In this document: piece after piece, positions 16,281 through 28,205 of the stretch
How positions within the stretch are numbered: position 1 is the first letter of the stretch
How the letters are laid out: each line of letters starts with the position of its first letter
NCBI RefSeq assembly: GCF_964340395.1
Contig: NC_135556.1
Span: 3,830,001-3,894,000 of the forward strand
Reading direction: 5' to 3'
DNA from: Glandiceps talaboti
Taxonomy: Eukaryota > Hemichordata > Enteropneusta > Spengelidae
DNA: 64,000 nucleotides
Program-made: the position numbers and the translations under genes
The notes under the pieces: model-generated
What the model was told of the DNA's origin: nothing
What the model saw: only the letters and a program-made list of their open reading frames with translations
The model's database searches: none

Positions 16281-16424
16281 AACTACAAGTCTCTTGCAGA
16301 AAAAATTCTGGCGAAAAGCAGAACGGATAAGCTACAAACCAAATGTTGCAATCGTTAAGCAGTGTCCGTGAATGTTCCCGGGTTAGCACTATCATATTTA
16401 TAATTATTGACTACACAGGGTAAA

Positions 16425-17250
16425 TATATTCCAAAAGAAGTTTAATAGCATCTTGACAATGAAAGGTATGGGAAAGCTTGAGCAGGGAATATGCATATCT
16501 CTTATGGGGGGTCTCCCCTAGAAGCCCTGAGGTTTTTTTTGACTCTGAAAAGTCAATTTTGAGACTCTTCAAACCCTTTCGGACAATAATTTCCAAGCTT
16601 TACAAGACAGCCCCAACATGTCAAAAGCAACTACATAGGGTTGAAATACTTTTGAAATATACTTTGATAGCATATTGACAGTAAGAGGGGAAGAGCTTGA
16701 GACTGGGATATGTCCACCTCATGTAGGGGGTCCAAGGGTGTCTCCCTCTAGAAGACCTGGAGGATTTTTACTCTTAAAGCCAATATTTAGGCTATTCAGA
16801 CCCTTTCAAGCAATAAGTCAATCCATGCTTTACAAGACAGCACCGTCAAGTATCAGAAACTATTCTTTATAACTTACATAGGGTTGAAATATGTTCTTAA
16901 AAAGTTAAATGGCATCATTATATACATGTAGTAAAGGTCAGCACATCTAATGGTAGTATCATTGGTAGGGGAGATTTGGAGTTTAAGGCAATTTTAGACT
17001 ATCTCGGCAAACATGTTACATCTTTAAAAGACAATATCATACCAAATTAGAATAGGGTAAAAATATTTAAGAAAAGTTTAATACCATTATGACAGTAAAA
17101 AGGTTGTTGGTGCATCTGATTGTCTTTTGAATGCATGGGTGACCTCTGGCCCGGGGGGGAGAGAGTCTTTGAGGTTTTCCCCCTGGCAGATCTGTAGTTT
17201 TTTGCTTCCATTAAGGCAATGTTTAGGTTATTCATAGCTTTTTAGGTAAT
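16425..17250. repeat. Divergent tandem repeat, about 170-250 bp units
   Basis: Three to four diverged copies of a block containing ATAGGGTTGAAATA(T/C), (A/G)TTTAATAGCATC/TTGACA, a G/C-rich TCTCCC(C/T)(T/C)TAGAAG segment, and CTTTACAAGACAGC. Units start near 16425, 16640, 16870 and 17050. No ORF spans them; the short ones are not convincing. Confidence 0.6.
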
Positions 17251-18950
17251 ATATTCGAATAGCTAACGTAAATGTAAGTTTTAAATGACTTTCCCATGTC
17301 ACATAAAAATGGCTCCGTGACATTGGTATAGTGGCATTAATGTTGCATGTATATTAAAGTCATCGGTATGTTCGAGAACTTTAGGTGGTCATACCTCCCG
17401 TAATAATAGAAACTGGAATCTGATGAGATCAGTGTGGTGATTTGTAGTGTCAATAACATATAGTGTCCAAAATAGAAAGTGTATTAATCCCTTCTGACAA
17501 GTTCATAGTGACGAGCAGCACATTTTAGATTAACTTCTTTTATAAACTATCTATGAAGATTACCATTACGAAACCTTCAAGTTCACTTTTGCCCCAAAGT
17601 GCAATATAAGTGAAACACTGATTGTGAAACAGCGAAGCATTTACATGACATGTTCTGTAACTAGTGTGGTAGCTAGGTAATACATGTATATGTATATGTA
17701 TATGTATAGTTATGTTTGAACTAATAAGTAATATTAAAGAATTCATGTAAGAATCAGGGATAAGAACAAATATTTACATGTCATGTACCACATTTCAGAC
17801 CAGGCTATATGCCATTGTAGAAATGGGATTTTTTCTTCCATCATAATTCAAACCACAATGAGCCCCCTATGAACAATTTTGAAAACAGCATGACCCCCTA
17901 TTGCCAATTTCAAAAACAGGGTGACCCCCCTTACAAATCCACCCCTGCCGAAGAAACTGACCGATCCCTAGAGGGGCAAGGGGTTAGTTTGTACGTAATA
18001 TATATGTTTGGTGAATATTGAAAACGTAGTCTCAGTTTTCTACTGACAGAAGTACCCTTAACCAATACTTGTACATGACTGAACTCAAACCTGGTATTAA
18101 AATATAACCTATCAATGATCCGATGACGTAATTTATTATACATATAAAAATGTCGTGGAAATCCCTCCTATGAATTTAATACTTCTAACATAGCCTGTTT
18201 ACGCCGCTTACGGTATATTCCATTTGATCTCTCACACCTTACGCTGGTAACTAGAATTACAAAAAGTTGTTAACATGGTTTGAAAATATCCAATCAGTTT
18301 GTTGGTTACCATGGGGTATTCAAACGAGATATGCAGACAACACACATGCACGAGAAGTGTATTCAGATGAACATATATTTAAATGAAGCTGGATAAAGAT
18401 GAATAAATGCATGTACGGTAAATAAATATTTCTACTAATTTTCCTCCAGCGAGTAACATGCATCTAGGAGAATCTTTAAGTACCGAAGCTAATAGAATAT
18501 GTCTTGTTGTTGACTAACGTTATCCCAGGTACTAAAAGCGAGACCAGATGTATAGGTATCAATTTGGTTTTTTATTGGTTTTACAAACTTACAGGTAGTG
18601 ATCTAGTGTGGCTACGTGTAACGTTTGCTATGATTGGTAAATTTGGAATTTCATCGTCATTTGGCATCGCCTATGTCTACGGTGCTGAATTATTCCCTAC
18701 CCCAGTGAGGTAAGCAATCGAGCATTCTGATGACATTGGTTATAGTGACGTGGTAAGTCAACTGTCATTTTTTTAGCATTGGTTATAGTCACATGGAAAG
18801 TCAACTGTCAATGTTTTAGCATTGGTCATAGTCACATAGTAAGTCAACTGTCAATTTTGTAGCATTGGTTATAGTCACGTGCTAAGTCAACTGTCAATTT
18901 TATAGCATTGGTTATAGTCACGTGGAAAGTCAACTGTCAATTTTATAGTG

Positions 18951-19348
18951 AACACATATTGCCTGGCCATGAGGGCTATAGCACCCGTTTATTACACCCG
19001 AAGGACTGTGAGTTACCAGAATCACATGCTATTTCCCGAGGCCAAAGGCCGAGGGAAATAGCATGTGATTGTGGTAACTCACAGTCACGAGGGGGTAATG
19101 AACGGGTGCTATAGCCCGAATATAGGCCAGGCAATATGTGTTTTATAATATACCTCATGCTGTGAACTCGCGGTGGCAGACGACATCGTCAGAAGCCGCC
19201 ATTTTGACCTGCTGTGAACGCGTGGTGGTCACGTGACCATGTAAAAGTTGATGGAACTATTTCCCTAGGGAAATAGTCATTCTATTTTCCTATCACGTGA
19301 CTGATTCTAGCGAATCAGGGAACAGCATTATCACTAGGTATATTATAA
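18951..19348. mobile_element. Composite palindromic MITE, copy 2
   Basis: The palindromic part 18951-19142 (arms AACACATATTGCCTGGCC and its complement) is followed by a part bounded by TTATAATATACCT and AGGTATATTATAA. It is inserted in the 43-bp minisatellite. The structure matches the copy at 985-1382, with better-preserved arms. Confidence 0.75.
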
Positions 19349-19635
19349 CATTGGTTATAGTCACGTGGAAAGTCAACTATCGATTTTTTAGCATTGGTCA
19401 TAGTCACATATATAGTAAGTCAACTGTCAATTTTATAGCATTGGTTATAGTAACGTGGTAAGTCAACTGTCAATTTTATAGCATTGGTTATAGTCACGTG
19501 GTAAGTCAACTGTCAATTATTTAGCATTGGTTATAGTCACGTGGTAAGTCAACTGTCAATTTTTTAGCATTGGTCATAGTCACGTAGTAAGTCAACTGTC
19601 AATTTTATAGCATTGGTTATAGTCACGTGGAAAGT

Positions 19636-19795
19636 CAGAAGCCGCCATTTTGACCTGCTGTGAACGCGCGGTGGTCACGTGACCATGTAAAAGTTGACGG
19701 AACTATTTTCCTAGGGAAATAGTCATTCTATTTTCCTATCACGTGACTGATTCTAGCGAATCAGGGAACAGCATTATCACTAGGTATATTATAAC
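19636..19795. mobile_element. Truncated third copy of the MITE right half
   Basis: Starts at CAGAAGCCGCCATTTTGACC and ends AGGTATATTATAA, lacking the palindromic half. The minisatellite units after it repeat those after copy 2 almost exactly (ACTATC(A/G)ATTTTTTAG, CACATATATA). It was therefore probably made by duplication within the array rather than by a new insertion. Confidence 0.65.
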
Positions 19796-19994
19796 ATTGG
19801 TTATAGTCACGTGGAAAGTCAACTATCAATTTTTTAGCATTGGTCATAGTCACATATATATATATAATGGTTTATTGCTTCTTAAGGCCTCCAGCCCATA
19901 TCGCAAAAAATTTACAGTACTCGATTACAAAATCTCACGGAAGTGTACAGAAAACAAATTAGCAAAATTCCTTTCTTAAAACATCTGCTCTGTA

Positions 19995-22754
19995 TACTAC
20001 GGAAGCGTATTAGTGCCAAGTTGTAAGGAAAAAAATAAAATTTAAAATCTCGTAATTACGAGATTTCAATTCTCGTAATTACGACTTTTTTCTCGTAATT
20101 ACGACTTTTTTCTCGTAATTACGAGTTTTCAATTCTCGTAATTACGACTTTTTTTCTCGTAATTACGAGTTTTCAATTCTCGTAATTACGACTTTTCGAT
20201 TCTCGTAATTACGACTTTTCGATTCTCGTAATTACGACTTTTCAATTCTCGTAATTACGACTTTTTGATTCTCGTAATTACGACTTTTTGATTCTCGTAA
20301 TTACGACTTTTTGATGATACATGTGGTAAGCCAACAACAGTTAGTAGCAAGTCAGTTATCACACTGAGCGCGGAATTTAGGAGTGAACCATTTGAGTTTT
20401 GGGATTCCCAAGGTCCATATTTAGAAGGGGGCCCTCTCATTATCAAATATGTAGTATTGTTTTGTTTTTGGTTTGCTGCGGAGGAATGGAGTTAGAGGTA
20501 ACATGGAAAATATAAGCAATCACATCAAAATAGTCACAGCCTTAAAATTCGGAAAGTAACTTGTTTTATGCCATTTTCTTTGCCCCCCCCCCCTCCATCA
20601 AGTAACTTTACCCTTATATAGTACTACATTCTAAGCGCTTTCAACGAAGTGCATAACACGTATTTGGAGCTTGCGCCTTGCTGATCAAAAATAGGTCACA
20701 TGCTGCCATTCATGGTGATAAAACATCGTTAGACGCCACATGTTTTATACGAACATGAACTTTACTAATATATACATGTTTTAGATTTTCATAATAATCA
20801 CAGGTTTAATTCTCCGAGTCGTAATTACGAGAATCGTTCTAAACTTTTTGATTCTCGTAATTACGACTTTTCGATTCTCGTAATTACGACTTTTCGATTC
20901 TCGTAATTACGACTTTTCGATTCTCGTTATTACGACTTTCTGATTCTCGTAATTACGACTTTTCGATTCTCGTAATTACGACTTTTTGATTCTCGTAATT
21001 ACGACTTTTCGATTCTCGTAATTACGACTTTTTGATTCTCGTAATTACGACTTTTCGATTCTCGTAATTACGACTTTTCGATTCTCGTAATTACGACTTT
21101 TTGATTCTCGTAATTACGACTTTTCGATTCTCGTAATTACGACTTTTTGATTCTCGTAATTACGACTTTTTGATTCTCGTAATTACGACTTTTCGATTCT
21201 CGTAATTACGACTTTTCGATTCTCGTAATTACGACTATTTGATTGTCGTAATGACGACTTTTTGATTGTCGTAATTATGAAATTATGATTTTTTATTGTT
21301 TGTTATTTTTCAATTTTTGAATTGTTCAGACACGAATCTTATAATTTTGATGTACTAAGCAAATGTACTATAGAGTGTTTGACACGGTAACCGGTTTGTA
21401 TGATTTGATTGCGTTTTTCGTTTCTTTAAAAAAAACTCGAGTGCATTAAAACAGCGAAGAATATTCTTTCATTATATATCGGCAAAATGAATCAATAATG
21501 GATTTGAAATTGAAGAAAATAGTATTTACCATCTGATATTTGGTAAAATTCACAACTTTAGTTCAGAATTTTCTTCATTAAGGGTAAATCAGATTTATAC
21601 GGTTTTGAAATTTAAAATTCAATAACGTGGCACCGTAGGTCGTTCGATCAATTTTGAAAATGTGTGGAGACCTTTTCCACGGTTGATAAATACTTGAATA
21701 TATGTATTTGGTATGGTATAATAATATTGGTTTGAGGGTCAGTTAGCCAAATGACCGGTTTGTCGAGGTTATTGACCCTGGTATATCAGGGTGTTTATAG
21801 TAGGAAGGCATTGGCGAGACGTCCCCAGATAGAAACTTTATTGATCCTTCTTTTAAGACGTTTCGGACCGGCCGTTAGGTCCTTCATCAGTCGTAATCCT
21901 GTCTTGTATTGGACAGTTTCCCTACATCTTCATCATTGGATATAAGTTGGAGTTGTGTCCGAAATTCAGCAGAATATCTATATGTTTAATATTGGACTCC
22001 AATTATTTGAACAAATTCTTTGCTGATGAAGAATTCTTGTTGTTCTGGAATTCTTGTTTTGTGTTTATTATTTGGCTAAGTTCATTGACAGATTGCCTGT
22101 TTAAACATTGCAGTGAACCTACTAACTTCTTGTTGCATCCAGTATATGTGTGTACATATGTGCACACGTTATTTCATTGCCATTTCTTTTTTTAACCTAT
22201 AGGTGTTATGTAATTTCACTGGACTTATATTAGAGTGTTCAGTTCACCTTAAATGTACTTACTACCCGATGATCGGGTGTTGTTGAGAACTCAGCTGTTG
22301 CTTATAACATGAACTTAAAATGGCAGTGCGATTTTTCCAGTTAGATATCAACTTACCGGAGAATTGCGACGTAATTACGAGAATCGAAATGTCTTTACGA
22401 TTCTCGTAATTACGAGATTCAAAAAGTCGTAATTACGAGAATCGAAAAGTCGTAATTACGAGAATTGAAAAGTCGTAATTACGAGAAAAAAGGCGTAATT
22501 ACGAGAATCGAAAAGTCGTAATTACGAGAATTGAAAACTCGTAATTACGAGAAAAAAGTCGTAATTACGAGAAAAAAGTCGTAATTACGAGAATCGAAAA
22601 GTCGTAATTACGAGAATTGAAAACTCGTAATTACGAGAAAAAAGTCGTAATTACGAGAAAAAAGTCGTAATTACGAGAATTGAAATCTCGTAATTACGAG
22701 ATTTTAAATTTTATTTTTTTCCTTACAACTTGGCACTAATACGCTTCCGTAGTA
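19995..22754. mobile_element. 2.76-kb TIR element built from CTCGTAATTACGAG palindromes
   Basis: Perfect terminal inverted repeats start TACTACGGAAGCGTATTAG at 19995 and end with the complement at 22754. They match for at least about 160 bp. Each TIR grades into an array of TTCTCGTAATTACGACTTTT units (20045-20310 left; 22370-22710 right, inverted), and a third array of the same kind lies inside at 20815-21285. The unit core CTCGTAATTACGAG is a perfect palindrome. TA flanks both ends (19993-19994 and 22755-22756), which fits a TA target duplication. No transposase ORF is visible, so it is non-autonomous. It sits inside the LINE tail. Confidence 0.85.
21740..21910 (-). mobile_element. Possible retroelement 3' fragment inside the TIR element
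   Basis: On the minus strand the segment reads GATGAAGGACCTAACGGCC followed by a GGTCCGAAACGTC block and AATAAAGTTTC. This resembles the tails of some retroelements with a DEGPNGRSET-type reading. It is too short to class; a Penelope-like or LINE origin is possible. Confidence 0.3.
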
Positions 22755-23789
22755 TACATACGCAGCTAGGTTTAGAATTACTGGACCTTTGTTTGACGAC
22801 ATAAGTGAATAAAACTTTTCAATAGTAGGATTTACATATGACCATTCTGGTAAGTACTTTTGTCTGAGATTTTGGTACAGGGGACAAACTAAAGTAAAAT
22901 GGTATTCATCTTCAATATTTGTCACATATATAGTAAGTCAACTGTCAATTTTATAGCATTGGTCATTGTCACGTGGTTAGTCAACTGTCAATTTTATAGC
23001 ATTGGTTATAGTCACGTGATAAGTCAACTGTCAATTTTATAGCATTAGTCATTGTTACGTGGTAAGTCAACTATCCATTTTATAACACGGCAGAGTGATG
23101 AAATGGGAAGAATCCCCCCGATGTGGTTTCATGTGTACAGCTTATCCCCTAAAAAATGAATAACATTTCTGCACTTTGTCACCTTATGGAGAACTGAAAT
23201 ATGTGTCATGTATTTTCTTGTATTTATATCACAGGTCTGTAGGTATCGGTCTCTGCTCCATGATTGGCTTCACTGGGGGTATTCTGGCACCACAACTTCT
23301 ACTAATTTCTTCTATATGGCAACCACTTCCACCCATTATCCTTGGAATAATGGCTGCCCTAGCTGGTGTAGCATCATTGCTTCTCCCTGAAACTAAAGGG
23401 AAGAAACTACCAGAAACGATGGAAGAAGGAGAGCGCTTTGGAAAGTAAGGCCATTCTTTTATTTATTTTCGTAAGTTTGTTATTATAGTTTCACTTGTTG
23501 TGATTGTCTATGTCAAGTTCACATTTAACGTCCTTACCGTTTTATCTTTCATTCTCTTCAGAAAAGGAAAGCCACAAAGAAACGACAAGTGCTTTCCAGG
23601 ATTTGGACAAATTCGAAAAATCCAGGTCAACTCTGATGTTGATAAATCTAAACTAACCAATGAAACCTTCATATGAAGAGGATACTCACACCACCTTACA
23701 TTTCCATAGAATACTGCTATGAAGTAATCTATTATATTTAAGTGGTGGATGAATTTTAAAAGGCTGTTACTAGAATGTTTTGAAATATT

Positions 23790-24712
23790 AAATATTTATT
23801 CTGGTCATGAACCCTTTAATGACTTGGTTTATGTAACTATATGTAATTACACCCTATATATAGGGTGTCAGGCTTTAATGATTTGGTTTCTGTAACTCTG
23901 TGTAATTACACCCTAAATGTAGGGTATCAGACTTTAATGACTTGGTTTCTGTAACTCAATGTAATTACACCCTAAATATAGGGTATCAGGCTTTAATGAC
24001 TTGGTTTCTGTAACTCCATGTATTTACACCCTAAATATAGGGTGTCAGGCTTTAAAGACTTGGTTTCTGTAACTCCATGTAATTACACCCTAAATATAGG
24101 GTGTCGGGCTGTAATGACTTGGTTTCTGTAACTTTATGTAATTACACCCTATATAGGGTATCAGGCTTTAATGACTTGGTTTCTGTAACTCTGTGTATTT
24201 ATACCCTAAATATAGGGTGTTAGGCTTTAATGACTTGGTTTCTGTAACTCTATGTAATTACACCCTAAATATAGGGTGTCAGGCTTTAATGACTTGGTTT
24301 CTGTAACTCTGTGTAATTACACCCTATATATAGGGTATCAGACTTTAATGACTTGGTTTCTGTAACTCTATGTATTTACAACCTATATATAGGGTATCGG
24401 GCTTTAATGACTTGGTTTCTGTAACTCTATGTATTTACACCCTAAATATAGGATGTTAGGCTTTAATGACTTGGTTTCTGTAACTGTATGTATTTACACC
24501 CTAAATATAGGGTATCAGACTTTAATGACTTGGTTTCTGTAACTGTATGTATTTACACCCTAAATATAGGGTATCAGACTTTAATGACTTTGTTTCTGTA
24601 ACTCTATGTAATTACACCCTATATATAGGGTATCAGGCTGTAATGACTTGGTTTCTGTAACTCTATGTAATTACACCCTAAATATAGGGTATCGGGCTTT
24701 AAAGGGTTAAAA
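23790..24712. repeat. 59-60 bp minisatellite in the 3' flank of the partial SLC22 copy
   Basis: About 15 units made of TTAATGACTTGGTTTCTG, TAACTCTATGTAATTACACC and CTAAATATAGGGTATCAGGC. The ACCCTAAATATAGGGT part of each unit is an imperfect palindrome. The array lies between the TGA and the polyadenylation signal, so it would be transcribed in the 3' UTR. The complete SLC22 gene has no array here: matching sequence before it (about 42340-42490) and after it (about 42530) is nearly contiguous. Confidence 0.92.
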
Positions 24713-25029
24713 GATTTACTGTAACTTGTTTAATTTAACACTTAGACTTGCTCAATCGATGACATTCTTCTAATTTTGTCTCTAATAAAACTAACTCTGT
24801 ATAGTTTCTCGCTTCCAATGTATCTCTCTTTTTTGGAAATATCGACGTATGTGGAGTAAATCACCCACAGAACTACCGTAGGGACATGTGGGAAGTAAAG
24901 TTATCTCATTTGAAACTAAAATATAGTAACAACACAACGAACCCTAAAATATAAGTTACTCTAGGAGAGCAAAGAGACAAACATTTTGGTAAAATTTTAT
25001 CACTTCATTGGTTAATTACACGGGGGGCG

Positions 25030-25111
25030 TATGTATGTATGTATGTATGTATGTATGTATGTATGTATGTATGTATGTATGTATGTATGTATGTATGTAT
25101 GTCTGTCTGTA

Positions 25112-25146
<35 letters not shown>

Positions 25147-25215
25147 ATGTCTGTCTGTCTGTCTGTCTGTATGTATGTATGTATGTATGTATATGTAATG
25201 TATGTATGTATGTAT
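25030..25215. repeat. TATG / TCTG tetranucleotide microsatellite
   Basis: (TATG)n passing into (TCTG)n and back. ORFs reading MYVCMYVC or IHTYIHTY are artefacts. Confidence 0.97.
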
Positions 25216-25503
25216 GAAAATACAGAACCGGTGTAGGTGCAAGGAGAGAGTGTTGAAAGAGTTGAAAATTGTATTGTGTTAATTAAATGCATTCTCGACA
25301 ATAAGGTTGAAGTGGAAGGACAGCATAGATTTTGATGTAAACAAAATATGCAACCCTATGACAAGTCTTTCAGGCCAAAAAGTATTTATTTTATTTTAGC
25401 TGCAGTATTTTTTATATTTTTCGTAGTTACAAACTAATTTTAACCGTTTATGTGTACTTTTTCGATGGAATCCGCACTTTTAGTCCATGTTAAGATTATC
25501 TAA

Positions 25504-26256
25504 TTCAAACAAATTGTTACTTGTTTGAGAATATTGTTCATTTCAGGATTTACTTTGATTTATTTTGAATTTTTTTCAAAAATATATTTTAAAACCTTTT
25601 ATTTTTTTTTTAAATTTGTAGAAAATAATTAATTTCGGATTTATAAATGTTTTCTCTTAACAGTTTTTGGAAATTTGAAAATAAGTCGACATCTTTGTTT
25701 TTCTTCACGACTTTTTTTTGTTCATGACGCTTGTCAAAGAAATGACAATCTAAGTAGGCCCAATGACTCACGTGACGAGCCTCGTACACGAGTACTTTCG
25801 ATTCCTCAACATTAAAGTGAAATTTATACAAGCTGTATTGAATCGCATATTCATCGAATCTACCCTTTATCTATACACAGAAACAAGGTGAATGATGATT
25901 TACTGAATCTCAATGTCTCGCAAATATACAATACTACATGTGCACAGGAGCTAGCGCTGTTGCTACGTTCACCAATAGAGGGCGACCCAAAGGGTCTATA
26001 TAAGCGAGTCCGAAGCACGAGTCAAAGGATCGACACAGAATTTATGAGATTTAATTTGAGAGCTCATGAATATACAAGAAATAAAGGTCAAAGGTCAAAC
26101 AAATAACGTCTAGCGATAGTAAATACTTTCAATTCTTCAATGTATTATTGTCATCTGTTCAAACTGGTCACAACTGGCAATATATAGCGATAAAAATAAA
26201 TCAAAATAAATCTTGTAAATGAACAATATTCTCACATAAATAACAATTTGTTTGAA
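25504..26256. mobile_element. Inverted-repeat (fold-back) element with a TATA-box-like promoter
   Basis: The arms 25504-25569 and 26192-26256 are inverted: TTCAAACAAATTGTTA, GAATATTGTTCATTT and TTTATTTTGA recur as complements. The 620-bp interior has a TATATAAG box at 25997-26004 in locally GC-richer context (GGCGACCC upstream, GCGAGTCCG downstream). A 72-codon ORF at 25888-26106 overlaps it but matches nothing known to me. It could be a MITE with an internal promoter or an LTR-like piece. Confidence 0.45.
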
Positions 26257-26739
26257 TAAAATAATGTTAATGAGAAGTGACATGTTTTGTGTTCCAATGT
26301 GTCATACGTAATATTATTTTATACCTAGAGCTGTATCAGATTTTAATGAACGATCAGGCAGACCAAGTGTTTAATGTTTTAAACACGGCAGTAGATTTCC
26401 ATTCTTTTTTACCTCCCATAAGGAGGGGGGTAGGGGGTAATGTTATACTTTTGTTTCATGTGTGTGTCTGTGAACATGATATCTCACAAACCCCTGTTCC
26501 AATTCTTATGAAAATTGACAAAAGTAAATATTATGTTAATTAGATTTTGATACAAAACATATGCATATTAATGAGAAATTTTAATAAATAGATTCGGCTT
26601 TCACATTACCCTGTGTTGCCTCGATAAGGCACTGCAACTTGCCCGAGTGTGAAGCTATCAACATATCCGATTGCATATTCGTATTCGGCTATAAAGTTCA
26701 CTTTTATGCGACCGTGTCAAAACACTTATATATACATTT

Positions 26740-26830
26740 GTTGATGTCGTTGTTATTGTTGTTGTTGTTGTTGTTGTTGTTGATGATGATGATGTTGATG
26801 TTGTTGTCGTCGTCGTTGTCGTCGTCATCG

Positions 26831-26877
<47 letters not shown>

Positions 26878-26890
26878 ATTGTTGTTGCTA
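26740..26890. repeat. (GTT)n / (GAT)n / (GTC)n trinucleotide microsatellite
   Basis: GTT-rich trinucleotide run with GAT and GTC variants; the poly-leucine ORF here is an artefact. Confidence 0.95.
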
Positions 26891-27294
26891 CTTACTTACT
26901 AGCCCTACTCAGGTAATAACACAACTAACTCATTATCATCATTTGAAACTACAGAACATTTTATATTTCTATACATGTAGTTGACATATATCTCCGATAT
27001 TTTAAAATAATCTTTGCATGTTCGACCTATTCAAAGGCCACCCAATCCACCCACAGGATTCCAGTGGATGGAGGACCTATGCTTTATTTGAGTCCCTTTG
27101 GACGATTCACCTATTAATACCAGTTCTCCATATCTCTTTGTAATTCAATTATAGTTTATGCAAGGAATATGCCATTTACACCTTTTCCTCAGTGACAACT
27201 CAGACCTCTAGATTTGTCTGTGGTAACGGGGACGTATAAACGTGATGATAACCACTATACTTAGTCTAGAAGTTCCTCAAGGTCCCATTCCATT

Positions 27295-27645
27295 CCATTA
27301 TCAATGCCGTTTTACTACAATATCTGGTTGATACATTATCAATGCCGTTTTACTACAATATCTGGTTGATATATTATCAATGCCGTTTTACTACAATATC
27401 TGGTTGATACATTATCCGTGCCGTTTTACTACAATATCTGGTTGATACATTATCAATGCCGTTTTACTACAATATCTGGTTGGTACATTATCCGTGCCGT
27501 TTTACTACAATATCTGGTTGATACATTATCAATGCCGTTTTACTACAATATCTGGTTGATACATTATCAGTGCCGTTTTACTACAATATCTGGTTGATAC
27601 ATTATCAATGCCGTTTTACTACAATATCTGGTTGATACATCATCG
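27295..27645. repeat. 38-bp minisatellite
   Basis: About nine near-identical 38-bp units made of TTATCAATGCCGTTTTACTA and CAATATCTGGTTGATACA, with a CCG(T)G variant in two units. No ORF. Confidence 0.95.
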
Positions 27646-27944
27646 GTTGGTTGAGATTTATCATTTGTAACGCCATAAAATACCAACACTTGACACACAC
27701 ACACACACACAGACATATTAATCATACAAAATTGAGGGAACATTTATACTCTATCCAACACCCCAATTGCAGAACATTTTTCAAGGTCTCGTTATAAAGT
27801 AATATGTTTATTAATCAGATCTAGAAAGTTGTAATCACAAAACATAGTAACAAACAGTAACACAAGCAACGACACCAGGTATGTACCAATACAATAGTAT
27901 CCATAGTCGTCTGCGAACATAGCCAATCCAATTATCTGTTTCTG

Positions 27945-28142
27945 TGTCTGTCTGTCTGTCTGTCCGTCTGTCTGTCTGGCTGACTGTCTGCCTGTATGTA
28001 TGTCTGTCTGTCTGTCTGTTTGTGTCCGTCCGTCCGTCCGTCTGCCTGTCTAGATCTACCTGTCTGTCTGTCGAGATCTGTCTGTATGTCTTTTTGTCTG
28101 TATAACTGACTGACTGACTGACTGACTGACTGACTGACTGAC

Positions 28143-28179
<37 letters not shown>

Positions 28180-28205
28180 TTCTGTCTATCTGTCTATCTA
28201 TCCGT
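27945..28205. repeat. TCTG / GACT tetranucleotide microsatellite
   Basis: Mixed TCTG, TCCG and GACT units over about 260 bp; the [11 protein letters not shown] on the minus strand is an artefact. Confidence 0.95.

Larger units (their letters stand above)
18740..19880. repeat. 43-bp minisatellite with CACGTG and splice-like motifs
   Basis: Units of 43 bp start CATTGGTTATAGTCACGTGG, continue TAAGTCAACTGTCAATTTTA and end TAG (for example at 18863 and 18906). Many units carry the palindrome CACGTG. Each has GGTAAGTC and, about 22 bp later, TTTTATAG. The array starts right after the exon at 18595-18709 and is broken by MITEs at 18951-19348 and about 19636-19795. It resumes at 22930-23080 after a 3-kb insertion. 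The complete SLC22 gene has only one unit-like stretch at the same place (about 41018-41048). Confidence 0.9.
19866..22925 (-). mobile_element. LINE 3' end fragment, split by a nested TIR element
   Basis: On the minus strand 22925-22757 encodes NIEDEYHFTLVCPLY and FYSLMSSNKGP, the zinc-knuckle-like C-terminal region typical of many non-LTR retrotransposon ORF2 proteins. The continuation lies on the far side of the nested element, at about 19994-19866, ending in a 3' UTR with GGGCTGGAGGCCTTAAGAAG and CAATAAA next to a TA run. Removing the nested element and one TA leaves the frame open across the junction. The insertion is flanked by GTCACATATATA on both sides, a probable target-site duplication within the 43-bp minisatellite. 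Confidence 0.7.
17950..24910 (+). pseudogene. Partial SLC22-type duplicate (last three exons only)
   Basis: Three exons, 18595-18709, 23235-23444 and 23562-23676 (TGA), have the same lengths (115, 210 and 115 nt), phases and splice sites as exons 9, 10 and 11 of the complete gene at 28843-42337. They encode the last transmembrane helices and tail (YVYGAELFPTPVR, ILAPQLL, LPET...GKKLPETMEEGE, KLTNETFI). Homology extends outside the exons. The intron upstream of exon 9 matches from about 17975 (counterpart near 40340), and the 3' flank matches to about 24910 (counterpart near 42720), including AATAAA at about 24784. None of exons 1-8 can be found upstream; that space holds a LINE and an unrelated gene. 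It is therefore a segmental duplicate of the gene's 3' end. All three frames are intact, so it is young or still used. One visible change is NDKCFPG for NDKWYPG. Confidence 0.8.

Noticed and set aside
22704-22925. Independent gene on the minus strand
   Set aside because: The sequence is the C-terminal part of a non-LTR retrotransposon ORF cut by the TIR element.
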